Assembly (NCBI RefSeq): GCF_013184805.1
Contig: NZ_JAATNG010000001.1
Location: forward strand, 2,046,001-2,110,000
Direction: 5' to 3'
DNA from: Pseudoruegeria sp. HB172150
Lineage (GTDB): Bacteria; Pseudomonadota; Alphaproteobacteria; Rhodobacterales; Rhodobacteraceae
Length of the DNA: 64,000 bases
The notes under the pieces were generated by a model, which searched no databases, was not told the DNA's origin, and worked only from the letters and a program-made list of their open reading frames with translations. Numbering within the stretch: the stretch's first letter is position 1; each line of letters opens with the position of its first letter. The position numbers and the translations under genes were made by a program. Below, in pieces: positions 30,685-39,821 of the stretch.

Positions 30685-32808
30685 ATGTTGGGGAAAGTTT
30701 CGGCACTGGCGGCCGCGATCTGCTGGGTGGCAACAGCGGGCATCGCGCAGGACTACGACTATCTGGGGACCATCGTGCTGGAAGCGGACGTGGCCGACAC
30801 GTCGAACTCCTACGCGCTGCCCGAGATGCGGTCGGCAACGAAGACGGACACGCCCGTCGTCGAGACTCCGCAGGCACTGACCGTGCTGACGCGTAAGCAA
30901 TTCGACGACCAGAACACCCAGACGGTTGGCCAGGCACTGCGCTATACGTCCGGCGTGCTTTCTGAGGTCGATGCCTCGACCCGGTACGACAGTGTGTTCT
31001 TGCGTGGTTTCGGAGGGTTCGGAACGGCTTCGCAATTCGTGTCGTTTCTTGACGGGCTGCGCCTTCCTAGAGGTCAGGCCTTTGCGCAATCCGCAATCGA
31101 CCCGTTCGTACTGGACCGTGTGGACGTGCTGAAAGGACCTTCAGCACTACTTTACGGCTATGGCAATCCAGGCGGGCTGGTGAACATGGTTTCCCGGAGC
31201 CCGGACGGAACCACCGGCGGCGAGGCGCGGCTGGAATTCGGCAGCTATGGCCGGGTGCAGGCGGGATTCGAGCAACACGGTGTGCTCGCCAAGGACGGGT
31301 CGCTGCAATACAGCTTTGCCGCCATGGGGCGCGGCGCGGGTTCACGCTATGACGACGTGGACGAAGCGCGCTATGCGCTTGCGCCGACCCTGGTCTGGCA
31401 ACCGAGCGACCGGACCCGGCTGACATTCGGCGCCTACTGGCAGTCGGACCCCGAGGGCGGTTATTTCAATTCGATCTACCCCACCTTCCTTGCGCCGGAC
31501 TTCGCGGACGAACTCAATCGTGACCTGAACGTTGGTGATCCGGATTTCGATTCCTTCGACAGGACGCAATGGGGTGTCTACGCGGGACTTGAGCACGGCG
31601 TTGCGCCAAACCTGACACTTCGGTCGAAGTTGCGCTTTGCCAACGTTCAGGCCGACATGCAGGGAATCCAAATGGCTGCGCCGATCTCGGCCACCGGCGA
31701 TCTGACACGCCTGGCAGTGATGTCCGAAGAAGAGATCAAGGGCTTCGCCTGGGACACCAATCTGGAATACACCTTCGCGTCGGGTGCGGTCTCGCACCGG
31801 CTGCTCGCCGGGGTCGATCTGATGCGGAACGAAAGCGATTGGCAGTATGCCTACGCGCTTGCACCGATACTCAACGTCACCGCGCCGGTCTATGGCGGCG
31901 TGCCCGGCCCGTTTGTGCCGCTCTCCGACAGCCTGCAGACCACTTGGCAAACCGGCATTTATGTCACAGATCAGCTGTCGTTCGGCAAATTCCGCGCCGT
32001 GCTGGGCGCGCGGCATGACTGGATCGAAACCGAAAGCGAGAACCGGCTGGCGGTCGTGACAACCACGCAGGACTCGGAGGCCACGTCCTATCGCGCCGCG
32101 CTATTGTATCTCTTCGACAGCGGCGTCGCACCCTATGTCAGCTACGCGACCTCTTTCGAGCCGGTGATCGGCGTCGATGCCGGCGGCGATCCCTTCGTTC
32201 CAACCCGGTCCGAGCAGTTCGAGCTGGGCCTGAAGTACCAGCCGGCAGGAATCGATGCGCTGTTCACACTGTCGGCCTTTGACATCACGCAGGAAAACGT
32301 TCTGACGCCTGGCAGCGTTCCCGGGTTCTCGATCCAGACTGGCGAGGTCCGGTCCCGGGGCCTGGAATTCGAAGCGCGTGGACAGGTGACGCCGCAGCTG
32401 GAACTGATCGGCGCGCTGACGCTGCTGGATACTGAGGTTACGGAATCGACCGATGCCAGCATCATTGGCAACCGCCCGCAGGCGGTTCCGGAGTACTTCG
32501 GGTCGATCTGGCTGAACTACGCGTTCGAAGGTTCGCTTGACGGGTTCGAACTGGGCGGCGGGGTGCGTTTCGTGGGCTCCAGCTATGGTGACGACGCCAA
32601 CACCGTGAAGGCCGACGGTTATACGCTGGTCGACCTTGCGATACGCTACGACCTCGGCCAGGCCAATCCGGCGCTCGACGGGATGGAGGCGACACTGAAC
32701 GTGCGCAACCTGTTCGACGAGACCTACTATTCGAGCTGCAGCTACAATTTCTATTGCCAGTACGGCGAGGGCCGCATCGTGACGGCTGGACTGCGCAAGA
32801 CATGGTGA
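30685..32808 (+). CDS. TonB-dependent siderophore receptor
   Basis: 707 residues with a signal peptide ending near residue 22 (TAGIAQ). The plug domain contains VVETPQALTVLTRKQFDDQN, a ring of LRGF-type motifs and DVLKGPSALLYGYGNPGG; the beta-barrel follows and ends in an aromatic residue (GLRKTW), as outer-membrane insertion requires. Receptors of this group import ferric siderophores with energy from TonB. The ligand cannot be told. It overlaps the next gene by seven bases and heads a receptor / binding-protein / reductase operon. Confidence 0.92.
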   Translation: MLGKVSALAAAICWVATAGIAQDYDYLGTIVLEADVADTSNSYALPEMRSATKTDTPVVETPQALTVLTRKQFDDQNTQTVGQALRYTSGVLSEVDASTRYDSVFLRGFGGFGTASQFVSFLDGLRLPRGQAFAQSAIDPFVLDRVDVLKGPSALLYGYGNPGGLVNMVSRSPDGTTGGEARLEFGSYGRVQAGFEQHGVLAKDGSLQYSFAAMGRGAGSRYDDVDEARYALAPTLVWQPSDRTRLTFGAYWQSDPEGGYFNSIYPTFLAPDFADELNRDLNVGDPDFDSFDRTQWGVYAGLEHGVAPNLTLRSKLRFANVQADMQGIQMAAPISATGDLTRLAVMSEEEIKGFAWDTNLEYTFASGAVSHRLLAGVDLMRNESDWQYAYALAPILNVTAPVYGGVPGPFVPLSDSLQTTWQTGIYVTDQLSFGKFRAVLGARHDWIETESENRLAVVTTTQDSEATSYRAALLYLFDSGVAPYVSYATSFEPVIGVDAGGDPFVPTRSEQFELGLKYQPAGIDALFTLSAFDITQENVLTPGSVPGFSIQTGEVRSRGLEFEARGQVTPQLELIGALTLLDTEVTESTDASIIGNRPQAVPEYFGSIWLNYAFEGSLDGFELGGGVRFVGSSYGDDANTVKADGYTLVDLAIRYDLGQANPALDGMEATLNVRNLFDETYYSSCSYNFYCQYGEGRIVTAGLRKTW

Positions 32809-33890
32809 CACGGCGCCGGTTGTTGGTGGCGGGGGCGGCGTTCCTGGCTGCGCCAGCGGTTGTGCGCGCGGGTGACGTCGAGGCGGTGGATGTACTGGGC
32901 AACAGGATTGCGCTTGCGGCACCGCCACGACGGATCGTGTTGCTCGACGCGACCGACCTTTATTCCATCGCGGCGCTCGTACCGAACCCGACCGAACTGA
33001 TCGTGGGCTGGTCCAGCGTGGCGCGGCTGGATCTGGGCAAGTCCGGCGTGTTGCCGAAGCTGGATATTCCGGAGGTGGGCAAGCTGTCCGCCGACACGGT
33101 CTCTGTCGAGGGCATCCTGGCGCTGGACCCGGATCTCGTGGTCGCCAGCGCCTACATGCTGCCGCCTGACGGCGGATCGAAACTGGCGCAACATCTACAG
33201 GCCGCCGGCATTCCCGTTGCCTGGACCAGCGGCCACGACTTGGCGCTGCCGCCGGACCAATCGCTGACGCGCGCGATGGCATTCTGGGGCGCGGTACTGG
33301 GGCAGACGGCCAGAGCCGAACAGGTAGCGGAACTGGGCCTGTCGCGTTTCGACGCAGTTCGCACCTGTGCCGCGGTCGGCCCGAAGCCGCGGGTTTACAT
33401 GGAGATCATGTCGACCTTCGACGATTGTTGCTGGGCTGCCGGAAGCGCTTTTTGGGGCGATCTGTTCGACATGGCCGGGGGCACCCTGTTGGCCGGTTCC
33501 GACGGTTGGGGCGGGCAGCTTTCCGAGGAAGGGCTAATCTCGCTAGAACCCGAAGTCTACGTTGCGACTGGCGGCAGCTTTGCCCCTGACCGGCAGCCCG
33601 GAATCGGCCCGGGATTAGATCCGGCGAAGGGGCGTGAAGGTCTGCGGCGAGCAGCCTCACGCGCGGCTCTGAAAGTCTCACCTGCAGTGCTAAATGGCCG
33701 TGTTCACGGCATCTGGTCGGGCCTGATCTCGTCACCTCTGTTGGTCCCGGTTCTTGCCGAATGCCTGGGTCAGTGGATGCATCCGGAAAACTGCGCCGAC
33801 CTCGCCCCCGCCAAGACTTTGAACGATCTGAATCACTACTTCGCCCACCCATTGCCAGGCCCCTTGTGGCTATCGCTGGAAGATGACTAA
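32802..33890 (+). CDS. Iron-siderophore ABC transporter substrate-binding protein (FecB/FepB-like)
   Basis: 362 residues from ATG 32802. The N terminus MVTRRRLLVAGAAFLAAPAVVRA resembles a Tat or Sec signal with a twin-arginine start (cited in part here: TRRRLLVAGAAFLA). The class III binding fold is shown by PPRRIVLLDATDLYSIAALV, EGILALDPDLVVASAY and LISLEPEVYVATGG. It would carry the ferric siderophore across the periplasm. No permease or ATPase follows, so it must use components encoded elsewhere. It overlaps the receptor gene and, by one base, the next gene. Confidence 0.85.
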   Translation: MVTRRRLLVAGAAFLAAPAVVRAGDVEAVDVLGNRIALAAPPRRIVLLDATDLYSIAALVPNPTELIVGWSSVARLDLGKSGVLPKLDIPEVGKLSADTVSVEGILALDPDLVVASAYMLPPDGGSKLAQHLQAAGIPVAWTSGHDLALPPDQSLTRAMAFWGAVLGQTARAEQVAELGLSRFDAVRTCAAVGPKPRVYMEIMSTFDDCCWAAGSAFWGDLFDMAGGTLLAGSDGWGGQLSEEGLISLEPEVYVATGGSFAPDRQPGIGPGLDPAKGREGLRRAASRAALKVSPAVLNGRVHGIWSGLISSPLLVPVLAECLGQWMHPENCADLAPAKTLNDLNHYFAHPLPGPLWLSLEDD

Positions 33891-34987
33891 TGCTCGAAAC
33901 ATATGCCCGGATCGAATTTCCGGACGCGGATCGGTACTTCCCGACAATTCTCGACGCACTTGAGGCGCATCAATTGCCCGTGCGCCGCGAAGGTCCCCAA
34001 CGGGCCATCGCCGGCCCGGGCAGCGAAGTCGCGCTGGAGATCCGCGGCAACCGGCTGGACGTGACGATAAACTGCCGGGACGCCGCATCGCTGAATTCGA
34101 TGCGCTACTCGGTAACGAGCCTGATCGATTTCAATGCCCGCGAGGCTGCGCCGCAGATCCATTGGGAGGGCGATATGGCGGGCGATACGCTGCCGCCACA
34201 ACTGCAGTTATTGCAGGTAACGAACACCGAGCAGATCACGCCGCGCATGCGCCGGATCTGGTTTTCCGGGGACGATCTGACCCGCTACGACACGGTCGAA
34301 CAGCTGCACAGCCGTCTGTTCTTCAAACGTGGGCGGGGCATCCCTACGGACTGGCCGGTAATGACCGATGCAGGGCAGATTCGGTGGCCGGACGGAAACG
34401 CGGCGCTGGACACGCGTGTCTACACGGTTCGGTCGGTAGACTTGGCAGCGAGCCGACTAGCTGTCGATTTCTTTCTCGGCGATCATGACGGGCCTGCCAC
34501 AAGATGGGCGCACGGAGCGGAGCCAGGTGATGGCGTCGGCTTCATCGGTCCCGCCGCGCGGGGCCTAGTGCGGGCGCCATTCCAGGTACTCGCCGGCGAT
34601 GAAACCGGACTTCCGGGGATCGCACGCTGCCTTGAGGCGCTGGACCGGGGCGCGGAGGGCGTGGCGCTGATCGAGATTGAAGGTCCACAAGACGAACAGG
34701 AACTGTCGGCACCGGACGGTATGGCAGTCCGGTGGCTGTGGCGCGGCAGGGTCTCCCCGGGCACTTCAAATCTGCTTGAAAAGGCCTTTGCCGAAATTGA
34801 CTGGCCGACAGATCGCGAGCAATGCGCGTTCTGGTGCGGTGCCGAATATGGCGCGTTCCGCTCGATGCGGCGGGCCGTACGCGACCTTGGAATTCCGGCG
34901 AGTAACACGGTTGCCTTTGCGCATTGGCGGAACGGGATGAGCGAACCGGATATTGCGGCAGCCGGAAGCAGTGCAATCCGCGACTAG
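33890..34987 (+). CDS. Siderophore-interacting protein with N-terminal DUF2218 domain
   Basis: 365 residues; the ATG shares one base with the preceding stop (TAATG). About residues 1-95 match DUF2218 (RIEFPDADRYFPTILDALEA, SLIDFNAREAAPQIHWEG). The rest is a FAD-binding siderophore-interacting protein of the ViuB/YqjH kind, with RVYTVRSVD near residue 181 for flavin binding, ATRWAHGAEPGDGVGFIGP and CGAEYGAFRSMRRAVRDLG. It reduces the ferric siderophore in the cytoplasm to release iron. The fusion ties the small DUF2218 domain to siderophore reduction. Confidence 0.88.
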   Translation: MLETYARIEFPDADRYFPTILDALEAHQLPVRREGPQRAIAGPGSEVALEIRGNRLDVTINCRDAASLNSMRYSVTSLIDFNAREAAPQIHWEGDMAGDTLPPQLQLLQVTNTEQITPRMRRIWFSGDDLTRYDTVEQLHSRLFFKRGRGIPTDWPVMTDAGQIRWPDGNAALDTRVYTVRSVDLAASRLAVDFFLGDHDGPATRWAHGAEPGDGVGFIGPAARGLVRAPFQVLAGDETGLPGIARCLEALDRGAEGVALIEIEGPQDEQELSAPDGMAVRWLWRGRVSPGTSNLLEKAFAEIDWPTDREQCAFWCGAEYGAFRSMRRAVRDLGIPASNTVAFAHWRNGMSEPDIAAAGSSAIRD

Positions 34988-35493
34988 GTTCATACTCCTG
35001 TGGCAAGGATTTTTCCGGCGTAGAATGGGAACTGAAGCGGTTAAGCAAGCAAGCCGGCACACGCCCGCAAGTATGTCCCGCAACCGGGAATATTGAGATG
35101 TCGACGGCGTGTGTTAAGTGCGGATTCCACTTAAGGTTTTGCTATGCACTCATGGCGCGAGCAATCTTCGTGATTTCCATCGGCACGTGATCCATCAGAT
35201 TTAAATAATAAATTACTATTTTTTTTCACCAGAAATTTTCAACGTATTTTTAGTATCAGGACTTTTTATTTCAATATCCACCGTACAAAGCTAGATATAT
35301 TTCCATCCTACAATATTGACGACTGAATAGAAAATTTCGCAGCGGACGATACCCAGAACGTTCCACTTCCGTCAATCTTCGGTTTCATAACTCCGGCTTT
35401 TCAGACAGACTTCCTTCACATCGCAACAGTAAATTCATGTGGCTGTTACCCAGCGATGGGATGCAGACCGGGCAGAACGCACAGGGGGTCATA
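34988..35493. other. AT-rich intergenic region upstream of the secreted nuclease
   Basis: About 500 bases with no coding frame of note and clear AT enrichment, including a run of T at 35219-35226. It probably holds the promoter of the nuclease gene. I could not pick out a convincing Pho box or Fur box. Confidence 0.45.
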
Positions 35494-38400
35494 ATGTTCT
35501 ACAAATCATTTCAGTCCTATGGATTCGGCGCGGCGCTGGCGCGCTTTCCGGTCAATCTCGAAATCGGCAGCCGGCGCGACGACTCCCTGTCGGGAACGGA
35601 TAAGACTGAACTGATCTTCGGCCTGAAAGGCAACGACACGATTGTCGCCTCGCTCGGACTCGACTGGATCGACGGCGGCCGTGACTTCGATACGGTGTTG
35701 TATGACGGGTCGATCCGCGACGTGGAGATGAGTTTCTTTGGTGTGTCCGGGGGTAAGGCGAACGGCCTGAAAGCGAGCACCGCCCTGGTCACCGGATATG
35801 ACAGCGACGGAAAAATCAACTCCGTCGATACGCTGACGAATGTCGAGGCCCTGTATTTCCGCGCGGATGACTTCACGCTGTACCTTGATGGCCGCAACAA
35901 CGCCGTTCTGGCTGGGGATGACAACGCTGCGGCGAACGAGGATGGCGCCACAGTTTTGTCCGCGACCGACCTGCTGGCAAATGACCTGGAATTCGACGGC
36001 GACGCGATCTTTATCGCGGCAGTCGACGGAACTTCCGCGCTTGGCGCGACCGTCAGCTTCAGCGGCGGCGAGATCACCTACGACCCGGGCGCCGCGTTCG
36101 ACGCGCTGGCCGAGGGCGAGACCATTATCGACAGCTTCACCTACATCGTAGATGACGGCAAAGGCGGAACCGATGTAGCCACCGTCACGGTCACCGTGAC
36201 CGGCAGCAACGACGCGCCGGTTCTGATGATTTCGGATGCCGCTGTGAGCGTGGCAGAGGGCGAGACGGCCGTGCCTGTCGATGTCAGCGCCAGCGATGTC
36301 GACGCGGGCGCGGTGCTTACCTACAGCCTGGATGGCGCCGACGCAGCGCTGTTCTCGATCGACTCGAACACAGGCGAGATCGCCTTTGCCGGCACGCCGG
36401 ATTTCGAAGCTCCCGCAGACGCGAATGGCGACAACATCTATGAGCTGACGGTCGCCGTGACTGACGAATTCGGTGCCACCGACAGCACCGCCCTGTCGGT
36501 TTCGGTCAGCGACCTCTGGGACCCGATCGCTCTGACCCAGAGCTTCGAGACCGAAACCGCCGCAAGCCAGTACCAGTTCGACGGCGCCGATGGCGAATTG
36601 GTGGAGATCGGGGCGGAGGTAGATCTCCCAAACTTCGCCGGCCAGTCTGCCGTCGACAGTACCGACGCCTCGGCCGGTCTACTGGGCTTTGACCTGAGCT
36701 GGGTGAACACGCGCGACGATGAGGGGATATCGGATGGCGACTACATCGGCGTCACTGACTATTCAGGCGATGTCGGCCAGTTCACCGACGGTGTGCAGGG
36801 CTACGAAATGCAGGACGCCGACGGGCTGCTGCGACTGACCTTTGACACGGTCGACCTGTCGTCACGCGCAGCGAATACAGTCGTCAAGATCTCGCTCGAC
36901 ACCTTCGTGAACGAGACAGGATGGGAAGAAGACGACCTGATCCGCGTTTACATCGAGACCGATCAAGGCACCGTGGCCCTGCTCGACACCAGCGGCACCG
37001 ATATCGACGATCTGGGTATCGAGGATAGCTGGACCACCCTGAGCACGACGCTGGCGGCCGATGTGACCGAGGCGACGCTGATCGTTGAGCTGGACAGCAA
37101 TTCCTCGTCCGAGACGCTGTATCTCGACAATGTCGCGGTCAAGGAAGTGTTCCAGCTGACACAAAGCTTCGAAACCGAGGCGACCGGCGGCAAGTACGAT
37201 TTCGACGGCGCGGCCGATGGCTTCGTGGCCGAAGGTGACGAAGTGGAGGTCCCGAATATCGACGGGCTTGCCTCTGTCGACAGTACCGAGGCGTCTGCTG
37301 GGCTGTTGGGCTATGACCTGACTTGGGTGAACAGCCGCGAGGATGTCGGTCTGTCAGATGCCGATTTCGTCGGCGTGCAGGATTACACCGGTGTCGTCGG
37401 AAGCTTCACCGATGGCAGCCAGGGCTACGAGCTTTCCGATGCTGACGGGCTGCTGCGGCTGAGCTTTGACGAGATCGACCTGTCCGCCGTGGGAGAGGTC
37501 ACCATCTCGCTCGATGCCTTCCTGCAAGAGACCGGCTGGGAAGCGGATGACCTGGCGAACATCTACGTCATGACCGATCAGGGCATCGTGTCGCTGCTGG
37601 ATACCACCGGTCAGGATATCGACGACCTTGGGATTGAAGGCAGCTGGCAGACGTTGTCGGCGACAATTGGCGACGAGATCTCTTCGGTACAGCTTGTGGT
37701 CGAACTGGACAGCAACTCGGCCGACGAGGCGCTCTACATCGACAATGTCGTAGTGACCTCTGATCCCGATGCCTCCGGCGACGGCGGCGAAGAGCCCGAA
37801 GTCACGCTGATCTCGGCAATCCAGGGCGAAGTGGCAGAGTCGGCGATGGTCGGAATGGCGGTGACCGTTTCGGCCGTGGTGACCATGATCACCGATGACG
37901 GGTTCTTCCTCCAGGAAGAAGACCTGGAGAGCGACGGCAGCCTGCTGACATCTGAAGGGATCTTCGTTTACACGAATGGCGGCTACGCGGTGACGCTTGG
38001 CGACCTCGTCGAAGCGACCGGCACGGTTGCCGAGTATTATGGGCTGACAGAAATCACCTCGGTATCGTCGATCGAGATCCTTGCGTCGGACTATGAACTG
38101 CCTGCCGCGACCGTCATCGCATTGTCGCCCGACACTGTGCAAGATTATGAAAGCGTCGAAGGCATGAGGCTGTCGGTCACCACCGGAAACAGCGACGCGC
38201 TCACGGTGATCGAGAACTTCAACCTCGACCGCTATGGCCAGATCACAATCTCGGCAGGCACCCAGACCCAGGCCACGCAGATATACGACGCCCAGACCCA
38301 GGCGGCAGAGGTCGCAGCGCTGAACCAGGCCAATGCGAATGCCCGGCTGCTTTTGGATGACGCATCCTCGACCGAAAACCCCGACAGCTTTGCCTACCTA

Positions 38401-39744
38401 CCGGGCGGCGCAGGGGACGACGGCAACGGTATCCTCGACAGCGGCGACGACTTTTCCGACGGCGGCACCACCGTCCGGCTTGGCGCCGAGGTCGACGGCA
38501 GCGTCGAAGGCGTTCTGACCTTTGCCTACGACGAATGGACGCTGAACGTATCCGAGACCATGACCTTCGTCGAGGAAACCAATTCCGGTACCCGCGAGGG
38601 CAGTCCGGAGGATGTGGGCGGTTCGCTGCAGGTTGCGTCGTACAACGTGCTGAACTTCTTCACCACGTTCTCGGGCGGGACCGGCCCGGGCGGCGACCTG
38701 GATCCGCGCGGCGCCGACAACCAGGAAGAATTCGACCGGCAGTCGGCCAAGATCGTCGACGGCATCATTGGCACCGGCGCCGAAGTTCTCGCGCTGCAGG
38801 AAATCGAGAACAACGGCACCACCGCCATCGGCACGCTCGTTGATCTGCTTAATGCCGAGGGGACCAGCGCCACCTATGCCTTTGTCGACCCGACCGGGAT
38901 CGGCGATTTCATCGGTACCGACGCGATCACGACCGGCATCATCTATGACAGCTCGGCGGTGACGCTGATCTACAGCGACTACCTGGTGTTCGAGGAGAGT
39001 TCCGCCGACGCCACCTATGCCATCGCGTCCGCTCTGGCCGCGCTGGTCGGCGCCGAGTTCGACGATTACCAGCGCAACCGCCCGTCGGTCGCTGCGACAT
39101 TCGAGGACAATGCTACCGGAGAGACCTTCACCATCGTATCCTCGCACTTCAAGTCGAAGGGCGACAGCGACCTGCAGGACGTTGCGGATGCGGCGGAAAG
39201 CTGGCTGGCGAACAACGGCGGTTCCGCAGATTACGACGCGGTTTCGGACCTGCTCAACCAACTGTATGCCGACGCCAACTTCGACCAGGGCGATGGTCAG
39301 GGCTTCTGGAACGGCGTTCGGCTGGACGCGGCGATGGAGTTGGCCGAGTGGATTTCTACCGAGTACAACGACGTCGGGGTCAGCAATTATCTGCTGCTGG
39401 GCGACCTGAACTCCTATGCCGAAGAAGACGCGGTTCAATATCTCGACGACGATGCCGGACTGACCGACCTGATCGACAGTTTCATCGGCCAGGACGAGGC
39501 CTATTCCTATGTCTTCGACGGAATGCAAGGCACACTGGACCAGGGTCTGGCGGACGGTTCGATGGCGGACAATGTCACTGGTGTCACCGAATGGCACATC
39601 AACGCCGATGAACCGGACCTGATCGGCTATGACAGCACCTACAACAACGCCGATTTCTACAATGACGGGGTTTATGCCTCTTCGGACCATGATCCGCTGA
39701 TCGTGGGGCTCGATTTCGGCACGGACGAGTTTGCGTTCACCTGA
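35494..39744 (+). CDS. ExeM/NucH-type extracellular nuclease with RTX-like and cadherin-like domains
   Basis: 1416 residues from ATG 35494 (AGGGGG five bases upstream). There is no Sec signal; the N terminus (about 20-110) has RTX-like glycine-aspartate sequence (FGLKGNDTIVASLGLDWIDG), suggesting type I secretion. A VCBS-like unit (about 145-245) and a cadherin-like unit (about 250-340) follow. Two copies of a 200-residue acidic domain starting LTQSFETE occupy about 347-554 and 555-755. An OB-fold region (about 775-870) precedes the endonuclease/exonuclease/phosphatase catalytic part (about 1045-1416), with VLALQEIENNG, IVSSHFKSKG, LLLGDLNSYAEE and SSDHDPLIVGL. It should degrade extracellular DNA for phosphate or biofilm turnover. 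Confidence 0.9.
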   Translation: MFYKSFQSYGFGAALARFPVNLEIGSRRDDSLSGTDKTELIFGLKGNDTIVASLGLDWIDGGRDFDTVLYDGSIRDVEMSFFGVSGGKANGLKASTALVTGYDSDGKINSVDTLTNVEALYFRADDFTLYLDGRNNAVLAGDDNAAANEDGATVLSATDLLANDLEFDGDAIFIAAVDGTSALGATVSFSGGEITYDPGAAFDALAEGETIIDSFTYIVDDGKGGTDVATVTVTVTGSNDAPVLMISDAAVSVAEGETAVPVDVSASDVDAGAVLTYSLDGADAALFSIDSNTGEIAFAGTPDFEAPADANGDNIYELTVAVTDEFGATDSTALSVSVSDLWDPIALTQSFETETAASQYQFDGADGELVEIGAEVDLPNFAGQSAVDSTDASAGLLGFDLSWVNTRDDEGISDGDYIGVTDYSGDVGQFTDGVQGYEMQDADGLLRLTFDTVDLSSRAANTVVKISLDTFVNETGWEEDDLIRVYIETDQGTVALLDTSGTDIDDLGIEDSWTTLSTTLAADVTEATLIVELDSNSSSETLYLDNVAVKEVFQLTQSFETEATGGKYDFDGAADGFVAEGDEVEVPNIDGLASVDSTEASAGLLGYDLTWVNSREDVGLSDADFVGVQDYTGVVGSFTDGSQGYELSDADGLLRLSFDEIDLSAVGEVTISLDAFLQETGWEADDLANIYVMTDQGIVSLLDTTGQDIDDLGIEGSWQTLSATIGDEISSVQLVVELDSNSADEALYIDNVVVTSDPDASGDGGEEPEVTLISAIQGEVAESAMVGMAVTVSAVVTMITDDGFFLQEEDLESDGSLLTSEGIFVYTNGGYAVTLGDLVEATGTVAEYYGLTEITSVSSIEILASDYELPAATVIALSPDTVQDYESVEGMRLSVTTGNSDALTVIENFNLDRYGQITISAGTQTQATQIYDAQTQAAEVAALNQANANARLLLDDASSTENPDSFAYLPGGAGDDGNGILDSGDDFSDGGTTVRLGAEVDGSVEGVLTFAYDEWTLNVSETMTFVEETNSGTREGSPEDVGGSLQVASYNVLNFFTTFSGGTGPGGDLDPRGADNQEEFDRQSAKIVDGIIGTGAEVLALQEIENNGTTAIGTLVDLLNAEGTSATYAFVDPTGIGDFIGTDAITTGIIYDSSAVTLIYSDYLVFEESSADATYAIASALAALVGAEFDDYQRNRPSVAATFEDNATGETFTIVSSHFKSKGDSDLQDVADAAESWLANNGGSADYDAVSDLLNQLYADANFDQGDGQGFWNGVRLDAAMELAEWISTEYNDVGVSNYLLLGDLNSYAEEDAVQYLDDDAGLTDLIDSFIGQDEAYSYVFDGMQGTLDQGLADGSMADNVTGVTEWHINADEPDLIGYDSTYNNADFYNDGVYASSDHDPLIVGLDFGTDEFAFT
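36532..37761 (+). repeat. Tandem duplication of a ~205-residue domain inside the nuclease gene
   Basis: The blocks at 36532-37155 and 37156-37761 encode two homologous domains. Each starts LTQSFETE, contains GLLGFDLSWVN or GLLGYDLTWVN and DADGLLRL, and ends LYLDNVAV or LYIDNVVV. The protein identity is high but the DNA copies differ at many positions, so the duplication is not recent. The domain looks like a carbohydrate-binding-type beta sandwich, with function unknown. Confidence 0.85.
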
Positions 39745-39765
39745 CGGGCGCAACCCGAACGATAC

Positions 39766-39787
39766 GGCGCGGCCATCGGGCCGCGCC
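39766..39787. terminator. Bidirectional terminator-like hairpin
   Basis: A perfect nine-base stem (GGCGCGGCC at 39766-39774 with GGCCGCGCC at 39779-39787) with a four-base loop lies 22 bases after the nuclease stop and before the convergent M20 peptidase stop. There is no T run, but the position suits ending both transcripts. Confidence 0.6.
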
Positions 39788-39821
39788 AAATACCAAGCAA
39801 TCTAGTTTCAGCCCGGCGGCA

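Noticed and set aside
36532-37761. CRISPR or short tandem repeat array
   Set aside because: The repetition is a protein-domain duplication of about 600 bases per unit; no short direct repeats with unique spacers are seen anywhere in the window.
38398-39789. 463-codon reverse frame opposite the nuclease catalytic part
   Set aside because: The nuclease motifs are on the forward strand; the reverse frame resembles no protein.
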